Origin: Paroedura picta
Taxonomy: Eukaryota > Chordata > Lepidosauria > Squamata > Gekkonidae
Direction: 5' to 3'
DNA length: 64,000 bases
NCBI RefSeq assembly: GCF_049243985.1
Contig: NC_135369.1
Coordinates: forward strand, 22,986,765 to 23,050,764
Made by a program: the position numbers and the translations under genes. Of this stretch, positions 21,392-31,261 are shown piece after piece (within the stretch, counting starts at the first letter, position 1; every line of letters begins with the position of its first letter). Under the pieces are notes generated by a model. The model was not told the origin of the DNA. It made no database searches and worked only from the letters and a program-made list of their open reading frames with translations.

Positions 21392-22323
21392 CATCGACAA
21401 TATTTTTTTTTTAAACGGGAAAAAAATAATAATAGAGAAACCAAACAAGTTGCGGCAACAAGAACAAACTCTGTTCACCAGTTATACAAAGGAAGGAGTA
21501 CCCAGGTAATACAGCGAAAGCAAAGGAAGCTTCATTGGCTACGGAGCCCGGGGCTCTTCTTGGCTCTGCTCCAGGAACGAGACCTCGGAACGCAACACGC
21601 AGCAAGCAACGGTTAGCTAGCGGAGTGGGCTGAGGCTGCAAGCACCTGTCGCTTTGGGCAGGAGGTTCAAAAACGGAACACGTTTCCTTACGAGCAAAGG
21701 TTTCTCTTCGGGTTCGGTCGCAAGGCGGGGTCGGCGAGGCGGCTCTTCGAAGCAGGCTTTACGGGAACGACCGGATGAAAACCGGAGGGGGGGGAGGGGA
21801 AGGGAGTAAAAAAATAAACGAGGAAAGAGGGGGAGGCAGAGGGGGCGGAGTAGCAGTGAACCAAAAGGCAGCATCACCAACCTTCAAAGGGAGCCGACGT
21901 TTAAAACATCAGCGCAGGTTAGAGCGTGGTCGGCAAAGGGGGGTCGGAGAGCCCATGGCTTCGGCGCTACCTCGCACGAGCACGGAGGAGCCTGCAAAGA
22001 AATCTACACCACTTAGATGTACAGATTACATATACACAGGAACACAGTTTGGACACAAAGGGCGGCCCTGCGTGTGCATGCACGCACGGCCGGCAGAGAG
22101 AAGACCCAGCAACCGCACTTCCGGATATGCCTCGTCTCCCACATTTCTACCGACACAGGGTGGGTGTGTGTGTGTGTGGGGGGGAGAGGTCAGGGTACAC
22201 TGCTCAGTTTGCTCCGGGCACTGTTTAGGGTCCCCACGAGCAATGCCTTCCGCCCTCCCCCACCTCGGTCACCTGGCATGCAACCTAAGATCTCTGAACA
22301 CTTACTGCTGGGGTGGGCCGCGG

Positions 22324-23271
22324 TCAGAACGTCTGCGCATACTGGGCAGCGTAGGCACTGGCGTACCTCTCGTAGTATTCCGCCACGTTGTAGGCGGTGC
22401 CTATGCTGTACTGGGAGTAGGCGGCGGCAGCGGCGGCTGCATACCCGGGCTGGCTGTAGGCTTGGCTGTATGTTTGGTTGGCGGCGGCGGCGGCAGCCGC
22501 TGCCGCGGCAGCATAAGGATCGGTGTACTGGGCCACTACAGCAGTGGGGGTTGCTGTCCGCCTGCCCACAGGGCTTCTTTCCCTGTAGGCAGCTGGGGCG
22601 GCGGTTGCTGCTGGGGGAGGCAAGGCCCTGTCATAGGCTGCCCGGGCCCGGTCGTAGAGCTCATAGGAGTAGCGGTCGCAATACTCTCTGTCATACCAGG
22701 CCCGGGGGCAGTAGGGGGTGTACGTCGGGGCGGGAGTGGGGATGCGGCCCCGGGAGAAGTAGTAGCTCGGGGTCGGGGTCGTTGGGGTGGCTACAGTGGC
22801 CCCTTTAGTGGCCCGGAGGGAGCCGTTGCTCTTGGAGAGGGTGACGAAGATCTTCTGGTCCTCCAAGGGGGTGTCGTTCAGGTTCAAGATGGCGTCCATC
22901 GCTTCCCGTTCCTTAGCCATGTGGACGAAGGCGTAGTTCTTCACGATGTCGCACTCCACCACCTTGCCGAACCTCTCAAAGAGCTGCCTGATCTGGGCCG
23001 TGGTGGCCTTGGCAGAAACGTTGCCCACGTAGATTTTGGTGGCGTTGCGGATCTTGGAGGTGGCATACTCCACCGTCAAGTGGGCCCCGAAGAACTCGCT
23101 TTTGTGCAGGGAGCTGATGGCCTGGTGCGCCTCGTCCTCCTTCTCCATGTGCACAAAGGCAAAGTTCTTCAGGATGTCGCACTCGTTCACCTGGCCGTAC
23201 TGCTCGAACAGCTTGCGCAGCTCTTCGGCCGTGACCACCGGAGACAGCCCCCCAACGAAGATCTTCACCAT
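22324..23271 (-). CDS. RBM4-like RNA-binding protein, two RRMs, no zinc knuckle
   Basis: Predicted nuclear RNA-binding protein of the RBM4/RBM14 (Lark/CoAA) group, which acts in splicing and translation control. The single coding exon encodes 315 residues. RRM1 (about 2-72) has RNP2 KIFVGGL and RNP1 NFAFVHME. RRM2 (about 78-148) has KIYVGNV and NYAFVHMA. The tail is rich in Tyr, Arg and Ala, with YRERSPVGRR, an 11-residue alanine run and a final YAAQYAQTF. The YRERSP motif and the Tyr/Ala tail resemble RBM4, but the CCHC zinc knuckle that follows RRM2 in RBM4 is absent. The start is chosen at a GCCATGG context and the family MVKIFVGG start; a longer in-frame upstream ORF to 23505 reads intron or UTR. 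A probable splice acceptor near 23307 suggests a non-coding first exon in the CpG island. RBM4 lies elsewhere on human 11q13. Confidence 0.88.
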   Translation of the reverse strand: MVKIFVGGLSPVVTAEELRKLFEQYGQVNECDILKNFAFVHMEKEDEAHQAISSLHKSEFFGAHLTVEYATSKIRNATKIYVGNVSAKATTAQIRQLFERFGKVVECDIVKNYAFVHMAKEREAMDAILNLNDTPLEDQKIFVTLSKSNGSLRATKGATVATPTTPTPSYYFSRGRIPTPAPTYTPYCPRAWYDREYCDRYSYELYDRARAAYDRALPPPAATAAPAAYRERSPVGRRTATPTAVVAQYTDPYAAAAAAAAAAANQTYSQAYSQPGYAAAAAAAYSQYSIGTAYNVAEYYERYASAYAAQYAQTF

Positions 23272-23385
23272 GGCAACTATGGGGCCCCCTGGCCAGGAAT
23301 CCCTTGATGAAAAGATGCGGGGAAGGGGGGTTAGCTCTCCGCAAGAAATCTGCCGCAAGCACAGCCCCGTTTTGCCCAGTTCTGT

Positions 23386-23530
23386 TTCTGCCTTTGGGTT
23401 GCCAAATACCTGGAGATGGCAGGGAAATATCTGGAGATGGGAGGGTGGGGGTTGGGGACCTGGGCAGGGCATAGTGCCTTGGGGTCCACTTTCCAGAGCA
23501 GCCATTTTCTCCAGGAGAGGTGGAATAAAT
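23386..23530 (-). repeat. Fragment of the TTGCCAACCT/CTGGAGAT interspersed repeat
   Basis: Words GCCAAATACCTGGAGATGGC, GGTCCACTTTCCAGAGCAGC and CATTTTCTCCAGGAG, shared with at least ten copies in the window. It lies in the inferred first intron of the RBM4-like gene. Confidence 0.65.
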
Positions 23531-23912
23531 ATTTTAAATACCTACATCAATAAGTGATTTACGTAGCCTGGAAATGCAGCTGTCGTTCCAACAGCCCCCC
23601 CCCTCCCGCCCCGGAGGTTGGCCTTGGACTGCCCACTCTGCCCGGGGACCCCAGCAGACCTTTGCAGGCCTTCGCGGCGGCTCCCAGCGCCCCCGAGCCC
23701 GTCTCCAGAGAGAGAAAGCGCGAGAGGGGAGGAAGCCGCCGGAGCCCAGGCCGAGCCCGGCGCCCGCGCATCCTTCCCGCGGCAGGCGCGGGGAGAACGT
23801 CCCTCGCAGCCCCGGCCGCGCACCTCTTGTCCGGCTGCCCCAGGCTCCGGATGGGGCCGCTGCTGGGCACCGGGCGTCGGGTGGGCGGCCTCCCCTCCCG
23901 CGGGCGCCTCAC

Positions 23913-24330
23913 CTGCACAGCCCGGCCGCTCTCCTGCTCGGCTCGGCGCGCCACGCGATGCGCCCCCCTGCCTGGCTCGCCTAGGCCTGCGCCATGTTCT
24001 CCGCCTGCATCATGTGATGGGAGGGGGCCGCAAGCCCCCCAGCGGCCGCGTCGGGACGAGGGAAGCGGCGAGCCAGCGGCGCCAAGCGGGCGCTCCGGAG
24101 CCAGGCGAGCGCGCTGCTGCAGGGCGGGCTGCCGGTCCCCGGCGAGGGCGCTTGGGCCAGGGGCGCACCCGGGCTCTGGCGCAGGCTGGCCGGGGAACAC
24201 GACGGAAGGGGGAGATGCCTCGGCGTGGAGGGGCTGGCGCGCTCTGCCTCCCCTGGCGTCCGCGGCGCTGCGCAGAAAGGCCTGTCAACAAGGCGGAGGG
24301 GAGGGGAGGGTCGCTCTGCCTCCCTTGGCC
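23913..24330 (-). promoter_or_regulatory. CpG island and probable non-coding first exon of the RBM4-like gene
   Basis: Very CpG-dense sequence. On the minus strand it contains a good donor (GTGCAG|GTGAGG, exon edge at 23913) that can pair with the acceptor near 23307 just upstream of the RBM4-like start. The transcription start is inferred to lie within the island. Confidence 0.55.
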
Positions 24331-24432
24331 AAATGGCTAAGAGATGCTCAGGCCCACCTTGCCCCCGGTGGAAGGCTTTCCTCCTGCCAGGAAAGCCCCC
24401 CCCCCGGGAGGAGGGCTGATAAAACCTAGATC

Positions 24433-24634
24433 AGGGGTCCCCAACCTTTTGGCACATGGGGGCCGCATTAGCGTGCCCAGTTCCTAAAGAGGGCCACATC
24501 TTAAACCAAAATGTAACAAAATTACTAACCTACTGCAGGTGATAGAAGCAGACAAGCAGTTTGGAGGGCCACACAGAAAGAGGTCAGGGGCCACGTGCAG
24601 CCTGCTTTCCTCAGGCTGGGGACCCCCAATCTAG
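24433..24634. mobile_element. hAT-type element (CAGGGGTCCCCAACC family)
   Basis: Begins CAGGGGTCCCCAACCTTTTG and ends near GGCTGGGGACCCCCAAT. The word ctagatca or ctagat is repeated at both sides. About 0.2 kb, non-coding. Confidence 0.7.
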
Positions 24635-24718
24635 ATCATATCCATGTCGTCTAGTATCTGAATTTCCTCCACTGGGGATAAGCAGACACATGAACCGGGA
24701 GGACAAAGTTGGAGTCTT

Positions 24719-25000
24719 ATGATGATTGTTCCATTGTTTGGGGAAGTGTGTGCGCACACCAAAGCTCACGCCTCGAATAACACTTTGTTCGTCTTAAAGG
24801 TGCCGCGGGACACAAACTTTATTCTGCTGCTTCGGACCAACAGGGCTACCCACCTGAATCTAAGTTTGAGTCCAACACCTTTAAGACCAACAAAGTTTAA
24901 TTCTGCCTGCGCACAGAAACCTATACTCAGAATTAAACTTTGCTGGATTTAAAGGTGCCACTGGACTCAGACGTTATTCTGTTGTTCCAGGCCACTCACT
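24719..25000 (+). repeat. Tandem pieces of the TTGGTCTTAAAGGT interspersed repeat
   Basis: AAAGCTCACGCCTCGAATAA then TTCGTCTTAAAGGTGCC, followed by an inverted piece (CACCTTTAAGACCAACAAAG) and a third direct one (AAAGGTGCCACTGGACTCAG). Confidence 0.6.
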
Positions 25001-25002
25001 TA

Positions 25003-25214
25003 AATTTATTTTAAATCAGAATGCTGGTCCAGCGTGGTCAGGGCCGGAAGAAGGCCAACTGATGCTCTTAAGCCCAGTGCAACAGTGGTGCCCCTTGGCC
25101 CTCCCACTGCTTAACTGACAAGACATTAGTGCTGAAGGTGAGATAAGAGTTCAGGTTTTCTTCCAGGCCAGACTCCACAACTATAGTAAATACAAACCTT
25201 TAAAAAAATTATGT
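25003..25214 (+). repeat. 212-bp direct repeat, left copy
   Basis: Matches 25771-25982 over exactly 212 bases with only a few differences. The pair brackets the inverted copy of part of the novel gene at 31.2-33.6 kb. Confidence 0.9.
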
Positions 25215-25344
25215 GGCGTACAGCAAGGCTGGCCTTGTGGCAGCGCATTAACGTAATGAGCTTCACCAGCTCCTGCTCCATCTCTGTGAAGGCCTGAAAA
25301 AGGCGGCTTTCCAACTCCTCTGAACTTGAGAGGGCCGCTTCCTG
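25213..25344 (-). pseudogene. Inverted, partial copy of exon 2 of the novel membrane-protein gene
   Basis: Encodes LESRLFQAFTEMEQELVKLI then TLMRCHKASLAVRH on the minus strand, against LESRLLQAFTEMEQELVKLI then TLMRSHKASLAVRH in the gene at 33.35 kb. It stops at the junction with the direct repeat and so lacks the last 28 residues and the stop. It keeps the splice acceptor and upstream intron. No exon 1 is nearby. It is a recent genomic duplication and not a processed copy. Confidence 0.85.
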
Positions 25345-25770
25345 CTGAGGAGAGGGAAAGGAAGGAGCTTTTCAGCTACATTGCTTGTCTCATGGTCAAA
25401 GTATTATAAAGTTAAGGCTGATGGTTTCCAGGTAGGGTCTGGAGTTCTCCCTTAAATGAATATTGATCTCCAGACTAGAAAGATCAGAGCCCCTGAAAAA
25501 CATGGCAGCTTCAGAGGGCAAACTCTATGGTATACCATAGAGTCTAGGGGAAATCCCTGTTCCTTCCACAGGCACTGCTCCCATATCTCCAGGAATTTTC
25601 CTGGCTAGAGTTGGCAGCCCTCTATAAAGTGCAAGTCTGGGTCTTTGATCCAGGAGCTATTTAGAGCAGTCATGAAGACCACAGACATGTTGGCAACAGG
25701 GAAGAGTCAGCTTATGATGGCCAAATGTTATGAGGCTGCCCATGCAGAGCAAATAGAATTTGGAAGACTC
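25215..25770 (-). repeat. Inverted segmental duplication of 32922-33481
   Basis: About 556 bases carried in reverse orientation, including intron 1 3' sequence and the exon 2 start of the novel gene, with high identity. The arms are about 7.2 kb apart. Confidence 0.9.
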
Positions 25771-25982
25771 AATTTATTCTAAATCAGAACGCTGGTCCAG
25801 CGTGGTCAGGGCCGGAAGAAGGCCAACTGATGCTCTTAAGCTCAGTGCAACAGTGGTGCCCCTCGGCCCTCCCACTGCTTAACTGACAAGACATTAGTGC
25901 TGAAGGTGAGATAAGAGTTCAGGTTTTCTTCCAGGCCAGACTCCGCAACTATAGTAAATACAAACCTTTAAAAAAATTATGT
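25771..25982 (+). repeat. 212-bp direct repeat, right copy
   Basis: Second copy of 25003-25214. It resumes with unique sequence (AACTCTAAATAGCAG) after the shared ATTATGT. Confidence 0.9.
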
Positions 25983-26384
25983 AACTCTAAATAGCAGTCA
26001 AGTATGGCAGTGAAAGACTTAGTGGCATGATACCAAGGGGGAAACCTCCGTGGTGCCCCCCTTCCCTTGTGCTTCCTTTTCTTAATAATTTTGCTTAATT
26101 ATTTTGCTTATTTTGCATGTGCTTATTTTGCTTAATGGTTAATCCAGGGCTGATCATGGTTAGTACACTGTCTATTCCAATTGGCAGCAGTTCTCCAGGG
26201 CTTTATGTGGAGGTATTTGTAGAATCATGAGTTCAAAGGAAGCCAGGACCATGAATTCAATCATCTCTTTAATCAGACCTTAACATGATACAAGAGAAGT
26301 AAAGACTGAACCAACCCCCCTCCTCCCCCAAACGAAACCCAACATATATACATAGTGCAAAAAAACATCTTCCAGCAGTGTACA

Positions 26385-26625
26385 CTATTGGTCAGTTTCA
26401 AGTTTAGACTGATTGGATCCAGCAGAAGAGATCTGGCATATTGGTCAATTAATTACATGTCTGCTTGGAACCTGCCTCAAACCATAAGCTTGGTCCTCAG
26501 CAGATCCACAAACGCACCAGTATTGTCACCTAATATTTTTAACTGGAGATGCTGGGAACTGAACCTGGGACCTTCTGCATGCCAAGCAGGAGAGCCACAG
26601 CTAACATCAACCAACAGATGACATT
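26385..26625 (-). mobile_element. tRNA-derived SINE
   Basis: Antisense head: AACTGGAGATGCTGGGAACT, GAACCTGGGACCTTCTGCAT, then GCCAAGCAGGAGAGCCACAG. Confidence 0.55.
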
Positions 26626-27129
26626 GTAAGATCCTAACCATCTCCTGGGAGAGGAGCGGGCAGGCTGCCCTCAAAGTGTAATTAATCTCATTTTTTAATT
26701 TAAAAAGTTGAGTGTGATTACAGAAGGTAATGTTCTTCTGCCTTAGGCAGTGGGGATAGAAATTGCTTCTCTGGTGGCCCTTTGGCCATGTTACCCGCTT
26801 AGGTAATTTCCCCCCCAACCAAAGACATGAAGAATTAATCTGCAACCACCCAAACAAGGAATTCCAAACAGAACAAGAGAGTTCCGGGCAGAGGGGTGGG
26901 TTACAACAAAGTAAAATGCAGCCCCTCTGAAAGTGCGGCGACCAGCCAGGAGTTCTGCTCCGTGCACACGCTCTCTAGTACCCTGCAGAGAGCTGGCCCC
27001 ATTGTACATGGGCTACACTTTGCATTGCCTTGCATATGGGCTGCACTTTCTCCAGCAAGAACAGTGTTCAGGGCTGGTGAGAAACCCACCAGTTATTGAA
27101 CATCTCGGTCTGCCTTATGGATCAGACTG

Positions 27130-27600
27130 AGGCAGAGTAGGGTTTATTTATTAATTTGTTACACTTATATTCCACCTTCCTCTTTGGTGGGACTCAAGGC
27201 AGATTAATCCCAAACCTTAAAACCATAAACCTCCAGATGGCAGAAAGAGAATCCTTCCACACTTACCCCACAACTGTATGACAACCATCCACAAAGGATT
27301 CTAGCAATGATATAACAAAGCTGTGGGGGGGGGGGCAAGATCTTAAACAACCCGGCATCAACCAAAGACATGGCTGAAGAGCTTAGATAGCTCCGTCAGG
27401 GTCCTCAACTCTTCTGGGAGTTCCACTAGGTCGAGGCCAGGACCAAAAAGGCCCTGACCCAAGTCAAGGCCAGGCATACCACTCTGGGGCCAGGGTTCAC
27501 TAACAGATTAGTACCTGCAGAGTGAAGAGCCCTGGGGGGGAAATAAGCAGAATCCAGGGGTTACCAAGACCTGGGTAATTTTGGGATGGAGGATAATTAG
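27130..27600 (-). repeat. LINE-derived sequence
   Basis: TTTATTTATTAATTTGTTAC, CTTATATTCCACCTTCCTC and later AAAAGGCCCTGACCCAAGTC look like antisense LINE 3' sequence of the CR1/L2 kind. Weakly supported. Confidence 0.4.
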
Positions 27601-27609
27601 AAAGGGAGA

Positions 27610-28410
27610 AGGACCAGACTGTCTTATGCTTCATTCCTGTCTCCTAGGTCCTAGCTCCCACCTAACCTTCCTGATCTTCCTATATTCTATCTAGATTTGA
27701 GTCCAGTAACTTGTTGCTGTCTACGGTGCAAAGGAGAAAGAAGAGACACCTATCCCAATGGCATAGATGTTCAGGCAAACAATGTCCTTTCCTTCATTGG
27801 TTTTTATTTGTTTCACCAGGACTTCTGCCAGGTTTCCAGATATCACACATTTTCAGTTGCCAAGATTTCTTCAGTGGCAGGTCCTCTATTTTGCATTAAT
27901 GTTTACAGTAATTGCCAAGCAGCTTCAAGCTTTCAAAACCTTAATCCAAGTTAAAGGATATCATGACCAGCTGGCTCCTATCTGTATGGGGATCCAAGTC
28001 CGAAATCTGCTGGTGTGTGTGTGGGGGGGTGTTGACCAATAATGCCTCCAGACACAGCCCCTGCCAGTAAGCACACTACAGTTTCCTGTGCGTGCACAGA
28101 CACACCCCGGAGGAGGGAGAAGAGCGCAAGCATTTCCCCCTTTTTTAGGCCCCTTCGGGGTCAGCAAGGAGAACAAAAGAACAGTGCTTTTTTTCCAGCA
28201 GGAAATGGGATATTGCCCCTGGGACATTACAGGCAATGTTTGTAAGTGGCAGACAGGAGCAGCAGATAGGCTGCCTGTCTCTAATCCACAGTGAGCCTTC
28301 TGCTAGACGATGGGCCTAGACCATGCAGACCCTTGGCACCGTCTGTAAGCAACGTGGGGGTATTCTGCATTTAGCAATAAAAACCATTTCTGCATCCTAA
28401 CAGGATGCTT
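27610..28410. other. Intergenic, no gene seen
   Basis: No exon with family resemblance. Ends at the transposon beginning at 28417. Confidence 0.5.
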
Positions 28411-28416
28411 GACCCA

Positions 28417-29310
28417 GGTCCATTCCGCACAGCGCTAATGTAGCTGAAGTCTAACTGTTGTGTAACACTATTTTTTTTTACATTATGCACGATGTCGTAC
28501 ACAATCTGCAACACTCCCGCAAAAAGCACTTCAATGTAGCGCTTTTTTGGGAATTGTCAAAAGTAGATTCCCCCTTTAAAAAATGCTTCACTCCTGAGAA
28601 TACCCTGCAACATCCGAAAAAGACATGTGCATTCTCAATATATCGGTAGAAAGAATGTTCCTCCCTAGCTCTTGCCCCCGGGCTTCCAGAGACGCAATCG
28701 CCATTTCCCCCCCCCCTTAAACTGGCAAAAGCAAGGAATAAGCGAGGCTTCTTCCACTGAAGTCCCTCCACAAGCAATTCAGAAGTGATTTAACAGTAAA
28801 ACAAAGCTCCATTCTGCAATTGTCTTAGAAGTTTCCAAGCACAATACAGCCCCCTGTTCGACACTGCCCATAATCTCGGCCAGAAATTGCACCCATGGGG
28901 GGGGGGATTACTTGAAGAGCGTGTAAACGATTAAGCGCCAGCTCCTACACCAGCGAAAAAGGTCCTTCTGAGAGATCGAATGAACAAATATTTGTTGCTA
29001 CTGGTGTTTTCGGTTATCAAAAAACAGTTTTTAAAGGGAAAGGAACTTCCCGGGAGCACGAGCATAACATTTCATTGGCTGTTCTGTTTGATTGACGGCG
29101 AGGGGCATGAAGAAGCGCGGAAAAATATCGCCTCCTTTGTTGCGATTCCGGCAAGACCGGAAACCTGTGGGGAATGAAAACAGAGCTAGTGGGAAAGCCT
29201 TTTTTCCTGGTAGGGACGGCTGTGTCGTTATCAAGACCTGCCACTATTAATTGTAGCGCTTTACGATAGCGCTTACATTTGGCTACATGGGCGGTGGTGC
29301 GGAATGGCTC
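28417..29310. mobile_element. 894-bp non-autonomous TIR element, copy 1 (Harbinger-like)
   Basis: Starts GGTCCATTCCGCACAGCGC and ends GTGCGGAATGGCTC, with CCA on both sides as a 3-base target duplication. It is the same length as the copy at 44893-45786, and many interior blocks align (CATTATGCACGATGTCGTAC, GTAGCGCTTT). No transposase ORF is seen. Confidence 0.8.
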
Positions 29311-29314
29311 CCAC

Positions 29315-29960
29315 TTGAGGTAGGCTGATGCCAAAAAGGTCCTGTCTAGGCTTCTGCTCAAAAACCAGCAGGGAGCAGCCGAGAACTGACACCATCTTCT
29401 AAGCTGAGCATTTCTCCTCCTTCATGCTCCACTCCCCACTGCTCCTTGCTGGCTTCCAGGAGCCCCAGGGGCTGGCCAGAGGAAAAAGCTAAGAGGCACA
29501 TTTGCAAGGTGGCAAAGTTTGCAATGTGGAAAAATAATTTGCAAGAGAGCTTTTCTGCCAAGGCACTAAGGTAGCACTGCATGAAATGATTCACAACATT
29601 ACCAGGACAAATGATTAGGGACTGGAGTCCATACTATTGTTTACACCCTGCCAATGATCCCACATTATTTTGTGTCATTTCATCTTTGCTTCAGTTCTGT
29701 GTTTTGACTTCTGCTTAGTTCTGCAACCCACATTCTATTATCATTGTTTCCTGAATGTCTCACCCTGTGGATTGTATTGACTGACTCCAAGTCCTGGCCG
29801 CTGGGAGACCAGGTGAGGCCATCCATGTCCACTCCACTGCGCCAGCCCAGGTGGCCCTTCTGGCTGGCTGGCTCACCCTGCTCTGCAGGAGCCCTTCCGC
29901 CTACCCTCCACTTTTCTATGGCCCATGTTGAAAACGAGGAGGGCAGTATATAAATATAAG
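29315..29960. other. Intergenic, no gene seen
   Basis: No exon or confident repeat until a LINE-tail fragment near 29935. Confidence 0.5.
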
Positions 29961-29966
29961 AAATTA

Positions 29967-30097
29967 GGGGTGGGCAAACTGTGGCCCTCCTAATGTCCAT
30001 GGACTACAATTCCCATGAGCCCCTGCCAGCATATGTTTCGAGGAGGACAGTATATATAAATATAATAAATCTGGAGGGCACGGTTTGCCCACCCCTG
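29967..30097. mobile_element. Palindromic hAT-type element with inner LINE-tail sequence
   Basis: GGGGTGGGCAAACTGTGG at one end and GGTTTGCCCACCCCTG at the other. The centre carries GAGGAGGACAGTATATATAA, matching the flanking LINE tail at 29936-29960. Confidence 0.65.
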
Positions 30098-30099
30098 TA

Positions 30100-30885
30100 A
30101 TAAATAAATAAATATACCTGAGGTCTGGGGAAAGACGGGTTATACACTTAAATTATTATTCTACAGAGCCAGAGCTATGATAGAAAAGACCTGGACTGTG
30201 TGCTCAATGTCAGACAGGCCACCCTATGTGGTGGGACAGCTAACAGAAGTGTATAATTCCCACTGATTTTAATGAGACATTCCAAAGAAAGCATGCACAG
30301 GATTCTCAGTCTCGGGAATGAAGAACTGAACCAGTCCAGAGCTGGAAGAAAGCATCAAAGCTTTCTTGCATTATCACAGCATATTTGAATGGTTCCAGTA
30401 GTCAGCCCTGGTTTGCCTCTTCCCTACAAGGACCAGTTTTCCTGATTCTAGTGTTTGGTTTGAGTTCTTCCCAATTAAAAGCAACCTGCTCCAAACGAAC
30501 ATACCCCTGGCATGCTGAGGAGAAGAAACCAGCCTAATTTCGCTTTCCCTTGTTGCAGGGATTTTTCCCCACCACTTCAAGAGAGAGCATTCAGACATGC
30601 ACCCCAATGTGAGAGAAACTCAGGTTACTTGAGTCTTTTGTATCACTAGCTTTGAGAGAGGATGCCCAGCCACTATCACAAGCGGTGAAGCCACCCTGGT
30701 AGAAACCTCCAAGGACTTACAGGGCTGAAGCTGAATAAGGTCTAAACCACAAGGTCCGTTTTGGCAGCTTCCTTTTTTTTCAAGAGACAAGACAGGACTG
30801 TTCTTAGCTGAGGAGTTCTTTGATTCCAGCTGGAATAGTGGTAGTCTTCTCCTGGCCACTGATAGGGGATGGAAGGGGGGTTAGG
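30100..30885. other. Intergenic, no gene seen
   Basis: Unique-looking sequence with no supported exon. It is the nearest upstream non-repetitive DNA of the novel gene pair. Confidence 0.45.
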
Positions 30886-30887
30886 AT

Positions 30888-31082
30888 TCTCAGATCCAGG
30901 TTGGGAAACTCCTAAAGATTTGAGGATGGAGCCTGGGGAGGAGAGGGACCTCAGCGAGGTACAATGCCCTAGAGTCCCCCCTCCAGAGCATCCATTTTCT
31001 CCAGGGGAATTGTTCTTTGTAGTCTGGAGATGAGCTGTCGTGCCAGGAGATCCACAGGTCCCACCTGGAAGCTGGCATCTTT
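30888..31082 (-). repeat. TTGCCAACCT/CTGGAGAT interspersed repeat
   Basis: CAGGTTGGGAAACTCCTAAA, CCAGAGCATCCATTTTCTCC and CAGGTCCCACCTGGAAGCTG. It ends about 180 bases before the first exon of the novel gene. Confidence 0.7.
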
Positions 31083-31261
31083 ATACTGGAATAAGGCAGG
31101 GCTATCCAGGATACCAGTGATCTAGTGAGCAAATAAAATTTGCTGCCTGTGTCACCAGAGCCCCACAAGCCAGTGGCCAATGGATCTGGTTCATCTGTGA
31201 TGTCACAGATGTGCACCATCGTCTGTTTTGCCCACAAGACCACCACTCGCTGACATTAGCC

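Noticed and set aside
21775-23307. 510-codon plus-strand open frame
   Set aside because: It is the antisense shadow of the GC-rich RBM4-like coding exon and its 3' region. Low-complexity Gly/Arg composition, no domain.
23272-23505. In-frame extension of the RBM4-like protein upstream of MVKIFVGG
   Set aside because: It runs through a probable splice acceptor and an interspersed repeat. The MVKIFVGG start has a GCCATGG context and fits the family.
23554-24429. Long overlapping frames in the 23.6-24.4 kb region, both strands
   Set aside because: CpG-island composition (Arg/Pro/Ala-rich in every frame). Treated as promoter and non-coding first exon.
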